From assembly GCF_024362695.1 (NCBI RefSeq), contig NW_026063254.1, positions 558,001-622,000 on the forward strand: a stretch of DNA of 64,000 bases. The letters are read 5' to 3'. The position numbers were made by a program, and so were the translations under genes. Positions 52,317 through 63,520 of the stretch are shown one piece after another. A model generated the notes under the pieces. That model saw only the letters and a list, made by a program, of their open reading frames with translations. It was not told where the DNA came from and ran no database searches. Origin of the DNA: Pectinophora gossypiella (lineage: Eukaryota > Arthropoda > Insecta > Lepidoptera > Gelechiidae). The stretch's first letter is position 1; every line of letters starts with the position of its first letter.

Positions 52317-54829
52317 GTTACTTTCGCATTTATAATATTAGTATGGATATAAAAGGAACGGTATAGCATGTGATTAAAAGAGAGTAAGTAGGTATATTTA
52401 AAAAAAATAAAAAATATCTGTTTACAGTCGTTATAAAGTACCTATGTATTCCATTGAGTGGCAGAAATTACCTAGGAATATTTATCGGTCCCTTATGTCC
52501 AAGACACTTACAGGGGTCAGCGTCACGTTGTGTACAAAAATATTTTAAAATGACCTAATTTAAAACTTTTTTGTACACAACGTTTGCTATTTTGTTATTA
52601 TTTGTTAAAATGTAGAAATTGTTTGGACTCGACACTCGCGAGCAGGCCACGTATACACCACGTGCGCTCCCCCACCACAAGACAGCGCCGTTGACTGCCG
52701 CCACACTTCGGCGAATGTGCGCGACGACGAACGACGACCGACGGCAATGGCGGCGATGCAGAGTATTCGTTAAAAGGAACTTTATCTACAAAAGCCAAAT
52801 TTTTTTAACTTGATACACCCAAAACTACTAAATATCATGTTCCTAGGTTCAGTGGTTAATATTTTGTATACAAAAAGTTTGGCTTCGTAGTTCCCGTTCC
52901 GAATCCGTTCCGTTCCGTTCGAATTTCGGAAAATCCGTTTGTTGAAAAACTCTGCACATCCTAAGAGACCTACGTACCAAGTTTCATGGTTTTATCTTCA
53001 AAAATGACGAATACCCATACAAACATTCAACCCGTATTTCACCCCCATACTGGTAAAAATTTCAAAATGCTTGAACAAACGATTTTTTGTTTGTTATTTA
53101 GTGCCTAAACACAAAATTTAATATTTTTATCTTGAAAAATGACGAACCTCATAAAAAATTTCAACACCTATTTCATCCCCTCAAAGATCGAATTTTCAAA
53201 AACGCTTTAACAAATTGTTTTTTTATTTCTTATCAAGTTCCTAAATATAAAGTTTCGTGGTTTTATCCCCAAAAATGACGAACTCCCATACAAACTTTCA
53301 ACCCTCATTTCACCCCCTCACTGGTCGAAATTTCAGCAACGCTAGAACAAATGTTTAATTATTTTTTATCAAGTGCTTAAATATAAAGTTTCATGGATTT
53401 ATATTTTAAAATTAAAATATCCCATACAAACTTTCAACCCCTATTTCAATCTCTTCGTCCCTTCTTTTCGCAATAAAAGGTATCCTATTTTCTTTCTCAG
53501 GGTCTAAAGATTGTCTGTGCCAAATTTAATCAAAATCGGTTGAGAGGTTTAAGCGGGAAAGCGTAACAGACAGACAGACAGACAGACAGAGTTACTTTCG
53601 CATTTATAATATTAGTAAGGATTATTTTCCCTCGTTAAATAGTAAACAAACTAAGTGTAGGTGTTATAATTTCGTTGACGAACTGATTACCTATCCGTTT
53701 CTTTGTCTAAAATGAGTATTACCTTATTACTATGATTGATTACTGGGCTTAAAGTTCGTATAAATGTCTATCGAATTACCTCCTCAAGTTTAAAGCGTAG
53801 CTAGTCATGTAGTACTATATTAATTATGTGGTGTAAGTAATTAGATTTTATCTGTATGTAATGTAAGAGTCAGTTGAATAAAAAAACTTATACAAATCAG
53901 ATCAATTAATTGGCGTAATGTGATTCTAGAAAGAGTTTTAATGTTAATAGATAGCTAGCTATAGCTATGTGTAGGTTCCTGTAGGAATGAGATATAACTG
54001 TTTAATAAAGACAGTTGCATCAAAATTTTATCATAATTTCCCTAAATTATGGCGCCTACCTACCCTCTAAGTTAGAAAAGTGATCAAATAGTAACTTGAG
54101 GTCACTCAGTTTAAAAAAAAACATCGAAATCATTCCAGTAGCTATGGCGTCATGCGCTTCTTGACACGATCACGAAATCTAGATTTCCGCGGGAATGAGG
54201 TATTTTCCCGCCATAAAAAGTAGCCTTTGTCCGTGCCTAAGATCCTATCTTTAAATTAACCAAGTCTTATAAAATTCCGTTCAGACGTTAAGGCGTGAAT
54301 GAGGCAAACTTTTAAAACAAACAATTAAAAATCACTAACCTAATTAGTTTTCTGTCTACTGCCTACGCCTTAAGTACGATAGCATAAATATTAATAGGCC
54401 ATATCCTTTTCTAGATTACTATCTATCAGCTAACTAAATTTAATCAAAATCCGTTGAGCCGTTTAGGCATGATAGACAAAACTCCCAGCAAAAACCATAA
54501 AAAAATCACTAACTCAATTCAGTTTTCTGCCTACTTCCTACCCCCTAAGTACGATGACGTGATCAATTTGATCGTACAACCGTTTTTAGATAACCAACTA
54601 TTACCTTACTAAATTTCATTAAAATCCGTTCAGCCGTTTAGACGTGAAAGAGCAAAAGTCCCAACAAAAACGACTTCAAATCACTAAATCAATTTAGTTA
54701 TCTGCCAACTGCCTACCCCCTAAGAACGATGGCGTGATTATTTATAGCCTATGACCATTTCTAGGTTATCATCTATCACCATACCAAATTTCATCAAAAT
54801 CCGTTGAGCCGTTTAGGCGTGAAAGAGTA

Positions 54830-54866
<37 letters not shown>

Positions 54867-54897
54867 GTTACTTTCGCATTTATAATATTAGTATGGA
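49709..54897 (-). mobile_element. A+C composite Helitron (outer copy), split by a second Helitron
   Basis: The 5' end ATTAGTATGGA is at 54897 and the 3' end (CTAGCTGGTACCCGCGACTT) at 49709, the latter 55 bp lying apart as 49709-49763. The inner copy 49764-52347 sits at ATTA^TATA within it. It is of the older subfamily (has the AAATAGTAAACAAACTAAG segment missing from the inner copy). Confidence 0.9.
49764..52347 (-). mobile_element. A+C composite Helitron (inner copy) nested in another Helitron
   Basis: It is complete from CTAG at 49764-49767 to ATTAGTATGGA at 52347, between A and T of the outer copy. Near-identical to 40698-43281, including the doubled internal C start and the CCCTCGTGTCGTTGAATTTC variant. 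Confidence 0.9.
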
Positions 54898-55787
54898 TTT
54901 TATTTTTTGAATGTTGTTTATAGTTAATGAAAAGACTTCTTTTTGTTTTTATAGATTTACGCAAGCCTTTAGTTATCCATTTCAGTTTTGTAGGGCTATT
55001 GTTAATTTTTATTATTGGAAAACATAAATCGTAAAACAATGATACAGTATCACTAAATTCATCAAAAGCTTCATTTAATGTCTTGCTGTTAAAAACATTT
55101 GAAAATGATAAGGATGCTAAACTTTCATAAAATTTTCTAATATTGTCTAGTTTATAATCCCTTCTATATTCAAACCATGATGTTTGTTTTGTTTTTTGTT
55201 TAGGTAGTTGAAAACTAATACTTTGAGCGGTTTCATGATCTGAAAGGTTTAAATACACACTTCCTCTCACTCACTTCACTTCACTCACTCACTTCTTCTT
55301 CTTTCTTCACTTTTGGTTTTGGATCTGTGATTTAACTGATTTGATATTACTTGCAATTTGATCTATAGAAGACTTTTCTCTGGTTGGTACAAGTATATGC
55401 GGATCTAGGTTGTAATTTTGTAATGTAGCAACTAAATCTCTCTTATGTGAACTGTCTTTTATCATGTCAATGTTCCAGTCTCCGCAAATAATAATTTGTT
55501 TCTTTTTAAATTTATCACATAAATAAAATAAGAGTTTGTCAAGTTGATGTAGAAAAATATTAATGTGTGATTTAGTCTCAACGGGTATTCTGTAAACAGC
55601 TACTACTATTACATTTAACTCTACCAAAATAGCTCCACAGCATTCAAAATAATTAACGATCGACAATTCTCTACAATATTCTAAACACCGTGCATCATAT
55701 TCTTTCTTGACTAATATGCAAGTGCCACCTCTGGCTCTATTCGATCGACAATATGATGCGACTAGTTTGTAGTTATTTATTTTAATA
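54898..55787 (-). pseudogene. LINE X ORF2, endonuclease domain and linker, with simple-repeat stops
   Basis: From 55787 the frame reads NNYKLVASYCRSNRARGGTC ILVKKEYD, VIVVAVYRIP, KKKQIIICGDWNIDMIKDSS, TREKSSIDQIASN, then after the repeat YLNLSDHETAQSI (the S-D-H catalytic block), KWITKGLRKSIKTKRSLFI. Between 55270 and 55309 an expanded GTGA/GAAGAA simple repeat brings in-frame TGA stops but keeps the phase. Apart from that the domain is intact. It joins 57869 upstream and 49708 downstream in phase. Confidence 0.85.
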
Positions 55788-57712
55788 CTAGCTTTTGCCC
55801 GCGACTTCGTCCGCGTGGCGTGTTATATAAGAGAGAGATCTTTGTGTGTGTGGGAGTGCATACTTATGCAGTTTAGATTTTTTCATAAGTACATTTTTTT
55901 TTCCCAATAACTCCCATTTTTCAAAATACAGCCAAAAATAAACTTTATATTTACTAAGGTATGCATGCATGCTAGATTGAATCAATTGATTGAATTGTTT
56001 TTTTTTAATTGATTGTTCATTGAGTTTTAATTTTAATACACACTTCCTCTCTTCCCTTCAACGTTGCTGTGCCCTACAGGGTCCATGTTTAAGTTCCTAT
56101 GCCTATGTAACACCCCATTGTACTACATGGAATGCAATAAATAATTTAATTGAATTGAGTTGAAAATATCTATCTTACGCGGTTTCGATTTTTTCATACA
56201 AATGTTTTTTTCCCACTAACTCCCGTTTCCGTTGGAACTTTGCAATATCCTGTTGCAACTAAGCTTTAAGTTAACTAAGGTACCTGCATGCCAAATTTCA
56301 AGCGTCTAACTTAAGCGGTTTAGATTTTTCATACAAAAAGATTTTCCCGCTAATTTCCGTTCCCGTGGGAATTCCGGGAATTCCTTTCTTAGTGCACCTC
56401 TACGGTACCTAAGCTATGTCCCTTCCAAATTTCAAATGCCTACGTTTAGCCGTTCAGGCTATGCGTTGATATGTCAGTCACTGAGTCAGTCAGTTTCTCC
56501 TTTTAATTAGATTTGATTTTTTCATACAAATGTTTTTTCCCGCTAACTACCGTTCCCGTGGGAATTTTGTAATATCCTGTTGCAACTAAGCTTTAAATTT
56601 ACTAAAGTACCTGCATGCCAAATTTCAAACGTCTAACTTGAGTGGTTTAGATTTTTCATACAAAAGGATTTTCGGGAATTCCTTTCTTAGTGCACCTCTA
56701 CGGTATCTAAGGTACCTGCATGCCAAATTTCAATTGTCTAACTTGAGTGGTTTAGATTTTTCATACAAAAGGATTTTCCCGCTAATTCCCGTTCCCGTGG
56801 GAATATCGGGAATTCCTTTCTTAGTACACCTCTACGGTATCTAAGGTACCTGCATGACAAATTTCAAACGTCTAACATGAGTGGTTTAGATTTTTCATAC
56901 AAAAGGATTTTCTTGCTAATTCCCGTTCTCGTGGGAATTTCGGGAATTCCTTTCTTAGTGCACCTCTACGGTACTTAAGGTATCTGCATGCCAAATTTCA
57001 AACGTCTAACTTGAGTGGTTTAGATTTTTCATACAAAAGGATTTTCCCGCTAATTCCCGTTCCCGTAGGATTTTCGGGAATTCCTTTCTTAGTGCACCTC
57101 TACGGTACCTATGGTACCTGCATGCCAAATTTCAAACGTCTAACTTGAGTGGTTTTGATTATTCATACAAAAGGATTTTCCCGCTAATTCCCGTTCTCGT
57201 GGGAATTTCGGGAATTCCTTTCTTGATGCACCTCTACGGTACCTAAGGTACCTGCATGACAAATTTCAAACGTCTAACTTGAGTGGTTTAGATTTTTCAT
57301 ACAAAAGGATTTTCTTGCTAATTCCCGTTCTCGTGGGAATTTCGGGAATTCCTTTCTTAGTGCACCTCTACGGTACTTAAGGTATCTGCATGCCAAATTT
57401 CAAACGTCTAACTTGAGTGGTTTAGATTTTTCATACAAAAGGATTTTCCCGCTAATTCCCGTTCCCGTAGGATTTTCGGGAATTCCTTTCTTAGTGCACC
57501 TCTACGGTATCTAAGGTACCTGCATGCCAAATTTCAAACGTCTAACTTGAGTGGTTTAGATTTTTCATACAAAAGAATTTCCCTTCACTACTCTGCTCCT
57601 ATTGATTGTAGCGTGATGAAAAGTATACTATAACCTGTACAGGAGTGTGAAGAATAATTGTACCAAGTTTCATTAAAATCCGTCCAGTAGTTTTTGTTTC
57701 TATAAGGAACAT

Positions 57713-57749
<37 letters not shown>

Positions 57750-57868
57750 AATTTTACTGATTGCATTTTTGGCATCAGTATCGACCACTTATCACCCCCT
57801 GATAGTTATTTTGAAAAAATATTTAATGTACAGAATTGACCTCTCTACAGATTTATTATAAGTATAGA
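55788..57868 (-). mobile_element. B-type Helitron, minus strand
   Basis: CTAG then CTTTTGCCCGCGACTTCGTC at 55788 is the 3' end and ATTATAAGTATAGA at 57868 the 5' end. It has about eight internal units of 134 bp, one shortened to about 104 bp, and a (CAGA)n run at 57713-57746. It interrupts the LINE X endonuclease frame in phase. Confidence 0.9.
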
Positions 57869-57931
57869 TTATTTTGTGATCCATCCTTTACAAATGATTC
57901 ACTGAAACATAGTACATCAAATGCCTCCTTA
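57869..57931 (-). CDS. LINE X ORF2, 63-bp endonuclease fragment between two Helitrons
   Basis: The minus strand reads KEAFDVLCFSESFVKDGSQN, the E-containing motif of APE endonucleases. Both joins, to 62216 upstream and 55787 downstream, keep the phase, so this small piece proves two independent insertions. Confidence 0.8.
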
Positions 57932-58050
57932 TCTATACTTATAATAAATCTGTAGAGAGGTCAATTCTGTACATTAAATATTTTTTCAAAATAACTATCA
58001 GGGGATGATAAGTGGTCGATACTGATGCCAAAAATGCAATCAGTAAAATT

Positions 58051-58083
<33 letters not shown>

Positions 58084-60244
58084 ATGTTCCTTATAGAAAC
58101 AAAAACTACTGGACGGATTTTAATGAAACTTGGTACAATTATTCTTCACACTCTTGGACAGGTTATAGTATACTTTTCATCACGCTACAATCAATAGGAG
58201 CAGAGTAGTGAAGGGAAATCCTTTTGTATGAAAAATCTAAACCACTCAAGTTAGACGTTTGAAATTTGGCATGCAGGTACCTTAGAAACCGTAGAGGTAC
58301 ACTAAGAAAGGAATTCCCGAAATTCCCACGGGAACGGGAATTAGCGGGAAAATACTTTTGTATGAAAAATGTAAACCACTCAAGTTAGACGTTTGAAATT
58401 TGTCATGCAGGTACCTTAGGTACCGAGGAGGTGCATTAAGACAGGAATTCCCGAAATTCCCACGAGAACGGGAATTAGCGGGAAAATCCTTTTGTATGAA
58501 AAATCTAAGCCACTCAAGTTAGACGTTTGAAATTTGTCATGCAGGTACCTTAGGTACCGTGGAGGTGCACTAAGAAAGGCATCCCCGAAATTCCCACGGG
58601 AACGGGAATTAACGGGAAAATCCTTTTGTATGAAAAATCTAAACCATTCAAGTTAGATGTTTGAAATTTGGCTCGCAGGTACCTTAGATACCGTAGAGGT
58701 GCACTAAGAAAGGAATTCCCGAAATTCTCATGGGAACGGGAATTAGCGGGAAAATCCTTTTGTATGAAAAATCTAAACCACTCAAGTTAGACGTTTGAAA
58801 TTTGGCATGCAGGTACTTTAGTAAACTTAAAGCTTAGTTGCAACAGGATATTACAAAATTCCCACGGGAACGGTAGTTAGCGGGAAAAAACATTTGTATG
58901 AAAAAAATCAAATCTAAATAAAAGGAGAAACTGACTGACTCAGTGACTGACATATCAACGCATAGCCTGAACGGCTAAACGTAGGCATTTGAAATTTGGA
59001 AGGGACATAGCTTAGGTACCGTAGAGGTACACTAAGAAAGGAATTCCCGGAATTCCCACGGGAACGGAAATTAGCGGGAAAATCCTTTTGTATGAAAAAT
59101 CTAAACCGCTTAAGTTAGACGCTTGAAATTTGGCATGCAGGTACCTTAGTTAACTTAAAGCTTAGTTGCAACAGGTTATTGCAAAATTCCCACGGAAACG
59201 GGAGTTAGCGGGAAAAAAACATTTGTATGAAAAAATCGAAACCGCGTAAGATAGATGTTTTCAATTCAATTAAATTATTTATTGCATTCCATGTAGTACA
59301 ATGGGGTGTTACATAGGCATAGGAACTAAAACATGGACCCTGTAGGGCACAGAATAGTTGAAGGGAAGAGAGGAAGTGTGTATTAAAATTAAAACTCAAT
59401 GAACAATCAATTAAAAAAAAAATCAATTCAATCAATTAATTCAATCTAGCATGCATGCATACCTTAGTAAATACAGGGTGTTAGGGACATCGTAACGAAA
59501 AAAAAAATGGAACGCCTATTTGATTGTACTAAAAACGATGGTGGGTGTTTTTCTTGTCGCAAATGTTTAATTAAGATTTTGAATTTTTACTGTGCCGCAA
59601 TGTAAGTCGAACAACGCGGCACACAGACGTTAAACCTACGCACGGCTACGTTACGCGTGCGTGCGTGATACGATGTTGTATCTAGGTAGGAGTTTTCATT
59701 CTCTTGTATTTAGATGCTTAGTGGTGCAACGTTTAAAAATGTTGAGTTTGTTGAAGTAGAACACCTACTGCCACGATTTTTCACGCACGGTACCTACCTA
59801 CCAGTTATTAAAACGTTCCTAACTTATTAACAATAAAAACCCTACTCTTGCCTTACCTTAATTGTTATTCCTTCGGATGAAGTACCTAGGTAGGTACCCT
59901 AGAACATGTCACGTCACGTAGGTATGCAACATCGCGTTTCCTCCGCGGTAGGTAGGTATCACACGCACTCACAAACACAACACCTTGCTCTTTAATAAAC
60001 ATCAACAATCTTCCATACTTTTGCGCAGTAAATGGTCTATGATCTATCATCATAGTCGACACTACTCATTTACAGAATGAAACAAACACTCACAAACACG
60101 AAAAAAAATATCCTCGAAAAACATCACGCGATTCGGGTCAAGCTTAGTATTCGACTGAGCGGAAGCGCGCGGCGGCGTTAGCGCAAAGCATCAAAGGCGC
60201 CGACGACGCACCGGCCGCGGCCGAGTCGAGCCGACGACTAGACA

Positions 60245-60620
60245 GAGAGAGAGAAGTATGTTTATGGTGCAAGTGACAGAGAAAGAAATAGTATCTGTTC
60301 GTATGCCTACTTTATTGGCGAGCGTTGCCCTTGACCCGTGCGCCGGCTATTCACCTGCGCATAGCTGAAGTTGTAGATACGTTATTATTATTATTGATGA
60401 CATTGATAAAATTTAATAATTAGTAATTTTTATTTGTTTATTTTAAATGTGCGTTCTATGCAGCTTAAAACACAATATGGGACTGAAAAAAATCTAATTT
60501 TTTTATGAATTTTGCGACAGGAAACTTCACTTGATACCTATCAACTCAAAGAAATACCTAGTATCTGTTCGTAATGCCTACTTTATTGGCGCGCGTTGCC
60601 CTTGATCCGTGAGGCTATTC
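60245..60620 (+). repeat. Internal duplicates of the element's right subterminal module
   Basis: GACAGAGAAAGAAATAGTAT CTGTTCGTATGCC...ACTTTATTGGCG, then TTCTATGCAGCT...AAACACAATATGG and TTTTGCGACAGGAAACTTCACTTGATA at 60247-60545 repeat the organisation of 61668-62000. A third partial copy starts at about 60558 (AGTATCTGTTCGTAATGCCT). This suggests an older nested copy. Confidence 0.7.
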
Positions 60621-60718
60621 ACGTCCGAGTATCCTGCAAGACAGATCAAACAAGCCCTAACTCGGAGGTCTTGCGTCCCAGGATCCTTTAATTATGTCTT
60701 AGAACCTTCTTGGCCTAT

Positions 60719-60955
60719 GTGGTCCAGTGGTTGAGCGATGGGATGCGGAGGGTCCGGGTTCGTATTCCGGTGGGGACATATCACAAAAATCTGTTTATAA
60801 GGCCTTTGGTTGGGACGTTACAGGCTGATCACCTGATTGTCCGAAAGTAAAATGATCCGTGCTTCGGAAGGTACGTTAAGTCGTTGCTCCCGTCTACTAG
60901 GTACTTATGTAAGCACGTAGCCGTTACATGAATATTGTACACAGAACAGGATAGG
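60719..60955 (+). repeat. tRNA-derived SINE
   Basis: The head has pol III box-like sequences: A box region TATGTGGTCCAGTGGTTGAG and B box GGGTTCGTATTCCGG, spaced as in a tRNA. The body has GCTGATCACCTGATTGTCCG and CCGTGCTTCGGAAGG, shared with the SINE fragments at 34455 and 36920. The tail after TGAATATTGTACA is missing relative to the other fragments. Confidence 0.75.
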
Positions 60956-61109
60956 TTTAATTAGTTCTTTACTGATGATTTAACAATGAGATTTAAAACC
61001 ACGAATAACTTAGTACTTAGTACCTCGGTAAAAACATGTAACAAGAAAAATAAGATCACTCCTCTCGGACAATATTTTTTTTCTTTGAACATGCCGACAT
61101 TGCCTACGC

Positions 61110-61330
61110 GGCGGAGTTGCCGAACTATCGATAGGTAGATTATCAATTGTTGAACTTGAAAATTGTCTAAACTATCGAAAGTAGTGATAGTACATTTAGA
61201 TCGATACTAGCGATAGTACCGATAGGTCTTGCTTTGTAACAATAATGGGTATTGATCTAAAAGATCTATCGATAGGTACCTACTATTGGTTTTTTTTAAC
61301 TAGGTATCGATAGAATATCGATAGGCAACA
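61110..61330. promoter_or_regulatory. Cluster of TATCGATA/CGATAG motifs
   Basis: About eight CGATA motifs, several as the full TATCGATAG, lie within 220 bases. It parallels the cluster at 34030-34400 in the other CAGGGTG-ended transposon. The motif matches the Drosophila DRE/BEAF site, but function here is inference. Confidence 0.4.
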
Positions 61331-61704
61331 CTCTGGCGGTGTCCGCCCAATTCTAGACGCGATCTCGCTCGATTTTTGTGTAGCGAGGTTTTGCGTAGGT
61401 ACTTACATACTAAGTTGGTGGATGGTTGACATAGTAGGTAACTAATTACCTAATCTGTGGTGGTTGTGTTAGTTGGTTGTTAGTTATTCTAATGACAACA
61501 AAGAATACAATTATTTACTGTTTCAACTGTTTTAGGTAGATAATGGCCCCGATTCCTATGAGTAAATGAATGAATAACCCGGTCGAATCAAAAAGGTATC
61601 TCGCTGGTATGCAAACCGTTTGACGTGTGCTGTCAACTTAATTCTGTCGGTTGTTTTAGATTTACGATAGACAGAGAAAGAAATAGGATCGGTTCGTAGT
61701 GCCC

Positions 61705-61812
61705 ACTTTGTAGGCCGCGCCGCCGGCGCCGCCGCGCCGCCGCCGGCGTGCGGCGCGGGGCGCGCGGAGCGGGGCGTGCGGAGCGGGGCGCGCGGCGCGG
61801 TGCGTGTGGCCG
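61705..61812. repeat. GC-rich simple-repeat tract
   Basis: GCGCGGGGCGCGCGGAGCGG-type units repeat with a period of about 16 bases, an extreme CpG-rich stretch in an AT-rich window. The Arg/Ala/Pro-rich minus ORF through it is low-complexity and not called a gene. Confidence 0.8.
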
Positions 61813-62215
61813 TTGACCCGTTCGAGCAGCTGTTGTCTCCATTACATCTAAAATTTTCGATAATTTGTCATTATTGTTTTTTTTATTGAAATTTGGGTTC
61901 TATGCAGCTAAAAGCACAATATGGAATTGAAAATAATTAAAAACAAAACTCAAAATTTGATGAATTTTGCGACGGAAAATTCCACTAGATATTAACTCAG
62001 AATCATGGTCTGAATCATCCCTCTCAGTATTCGTTACGATGTCACTAACACCCAGTATAAAGTTTATTTTTGGCTGTAATATTTTGAAAAATGGGAGTTA
62101 TTAGGAAAAAAATTGTATGAAAAAATCTAAACTGCATAAGTATGCACTCCCACACACACAAAGATCTCTCTCTTATATAACACGCCACGCGGACGAAGTC
62201 GCGGGCAAAAGCTAG

Positions 62216-62300
62216 TTATGAATAAACACATCCAAAGATAATTCAATCAAGTCTTGTTTATTACAAGGGCCTGCTATATTTTGATGGAACAGTCTGAAGT
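62216..62300 (-). CDS. LINE X ORF2, N-terminal start region
   Basis: The minus strand reads DDFRLFHQNIAGPCNKQDLI ELSLDVFIH to the Helitron edge; FRLFHQNIAG is the first motif of the APE endonuclease. The frame overlaps the last codons of ORF1 in another phase. It joins 57931 in phase. Confidence 0.8.
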
Positions 62301-63404
62301 CATCTGAAGTTGAAAAACTCTGGGTTAGTTTGAGTACATTGGTCATTGAGAATCTTAGTTTTAGAATTTACTAATGCTATATTTTTACAATTTATCATTA
62401 TCATATCCATTATCAAAGCTCTACATGTATTTTCTTTATGTAAACCAATATAGCCCGAATAAATAGTTTGTGAAAAATTAATGTGGTCGAAGTTATTACA
62501 AATTATGCGTAGCATTTGATTGAATTTATAAGTATTAAGATGCTTACAATGCTGAATCTTACCAAATATTACATTAGTATTAGTAGCTAGATTTAGAAAG
62601 TAATATAACTCAGATTGGAATTTAATTAAATTAGAGTCATGAGAGCCAGCCAAAATAATTATATAATCATTTTTTGTCATTTTCTTGCATTCTGAGATAA
62701 AACCAGACAGTACATTCTTAAATGAAGCCATCGGTTTTATAACTGCTGTAACTGTATATTCTTCTCCCAATTTCTTCTCCAAAGTGTTACGTAAATCACG
62801 ACCTGTTTCATCCGCAAGAATAAGAACTCTATTTTTAGTTGATCGTCTGTCATATAACTGTCTCACTGAAGAAGACGGTGTAAATTCCTTTTCTATTTCC
62901 TTATGTCTTTCATCTTCTGTATTAAGTTTAACTTCTCCATTATTTATTACTTCCTTATCTATTTCCTGATATATTTCATCTTCTGTATTAGGTATATCTT
63001 CAATTTGCTGTATGTCCTGTTTATTTAAAAACTTCTTGTGTCTATTCGTCACATTCATACTAAGTTCTCTACCCTTTATGTTGTCTTTCTTTTTCTTTTC
63101 TGAAAGTTTCGGAATTTGTTTTAAGTCTTCAATCTCTTTATTTTTTTTATTTATTTCCTTCTTTAGTAACTCATTTTCTCTTAGGCACTTTTCCAAAACT
63201 TCATTTGTAATATTTAGTTTCTGTTTCAGCTCCTTTAATGTATCAATTGATTCTACTGTTAAATCATTGCTATCTTTCTCACAAATTTCTTTTGAACGTA
63301 TCAGCTTGAGAAGCCAGAACCTTCTTTAGTTGCTCCTCAAAAGCTGCCATCCTTGATTGGAAAGATGTAGCCAGCACCTCCACTGATCCCCTGATATCTT
63401 CCAT
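62300..63404 (-). pseudogene. LINE X ORF1: coiled coil plus SGNH/esterase-like domain, frameshifted
   Basis: ATG at 63404 opens MEDIRGSVEVLATSFQSRMA and 39 codons of a helix-forming segment, then stops; near 63290 the frame shifts to the one running to 62300. The long part has a Lys/Glu-rich coiled coil (CLRENELLKKEINKKNKEIE), an acidic middle, and from about 62835 a domain starting RVLILADETGRDLRNTLEKK with NDYIIILAGSHDSN, which follows the layout of the SGNH-hydrolase-like esterase domain of some CR1 ORF1 proteins. A Ser nucleophile in the usual GDS position is not obvious (ADETGRD), so catalysis is doubtful. It ends NPEFFNFR. Confidence 0.7.
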
Positions 63405-63520
63405 TGTGCAGTGAGTTGTTGAATCTGACTTAAATTGTATAACTCAGTTACCATTAAATATTGTGATGTGTACACTGTTTTGATCCAGGAGATAACAACT
63501 GCCGCAGGTATTTATAGACT

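Larger units (their letters stand above)
59474..62055. mobile_element. 2.6-kb TIR element, CAGGGTGTTAG ends, TA duplication
   Basis: Left CAGGGTGTTAGGGACATCGT AACGA and right (complement) CTGGGTGTTAGTGACATCGTAACGA bound it, with TA on both sides where the other B copies have a single TA. It is a larger relative of the 293-bp MITE at 37389-37681. The interior is non-coding (minus ORFs 60961-61146 and 61633-61842 are without motifs; the second is GC-repeat). It holds a GC-rich tract, a SINE, an ATCGAT cluster and an internal copy of its own right-hand module. Confidence 0.85.
57932..62215 (+). mobile_element. B-type Helitron, plus strand, carrying a 2.6-kb TIR element
   Basis: It starts TCTATACTTATAATAAATCT after A 57931 and ends AAAAGCTAG before T 62216. 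It has a (TCTG)n run at about 58052-58083 and five 134-bp units. Own sequence is 57932-59473 and 62056-62215. It is very close to the B copy at 7858-9565. Confidence 0.9.
44711..63520 (-). mobile_element. LINE X (CR1-group), about 4.3 kb scattered over 18.8 kb
   Basis: Own segments on the minus strand are about 63520-62216, 57931-57869, 55787-54898, 49708-49068 and 46140-44711. Each junction is in phase when the intervening element is removed. The 3' end is a short ATTGATTGATTGATTGATAC tail at 44711-44730. Inserted later: Helitron 57932-62215, Helitron 55788-57868, nested Helitrons 49709-54897 and LINE Y 46141-49067. The 5' limit near 63520 is an estimate. Confidence 0.85.

Noticed and set aside
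60719..60800. A genuine tRNA gene
   Set aside because: Box-like sequences are present but the acceptor stem does not pair convincingly and the body continues as a SINE shared with other copies.
61633..61842. Arg/Ala/Pro-rich 69-codon minus ORF
   Set aside because: It is read from a GC-rich simple repeat with a short period; low-complexity and without homology signs.
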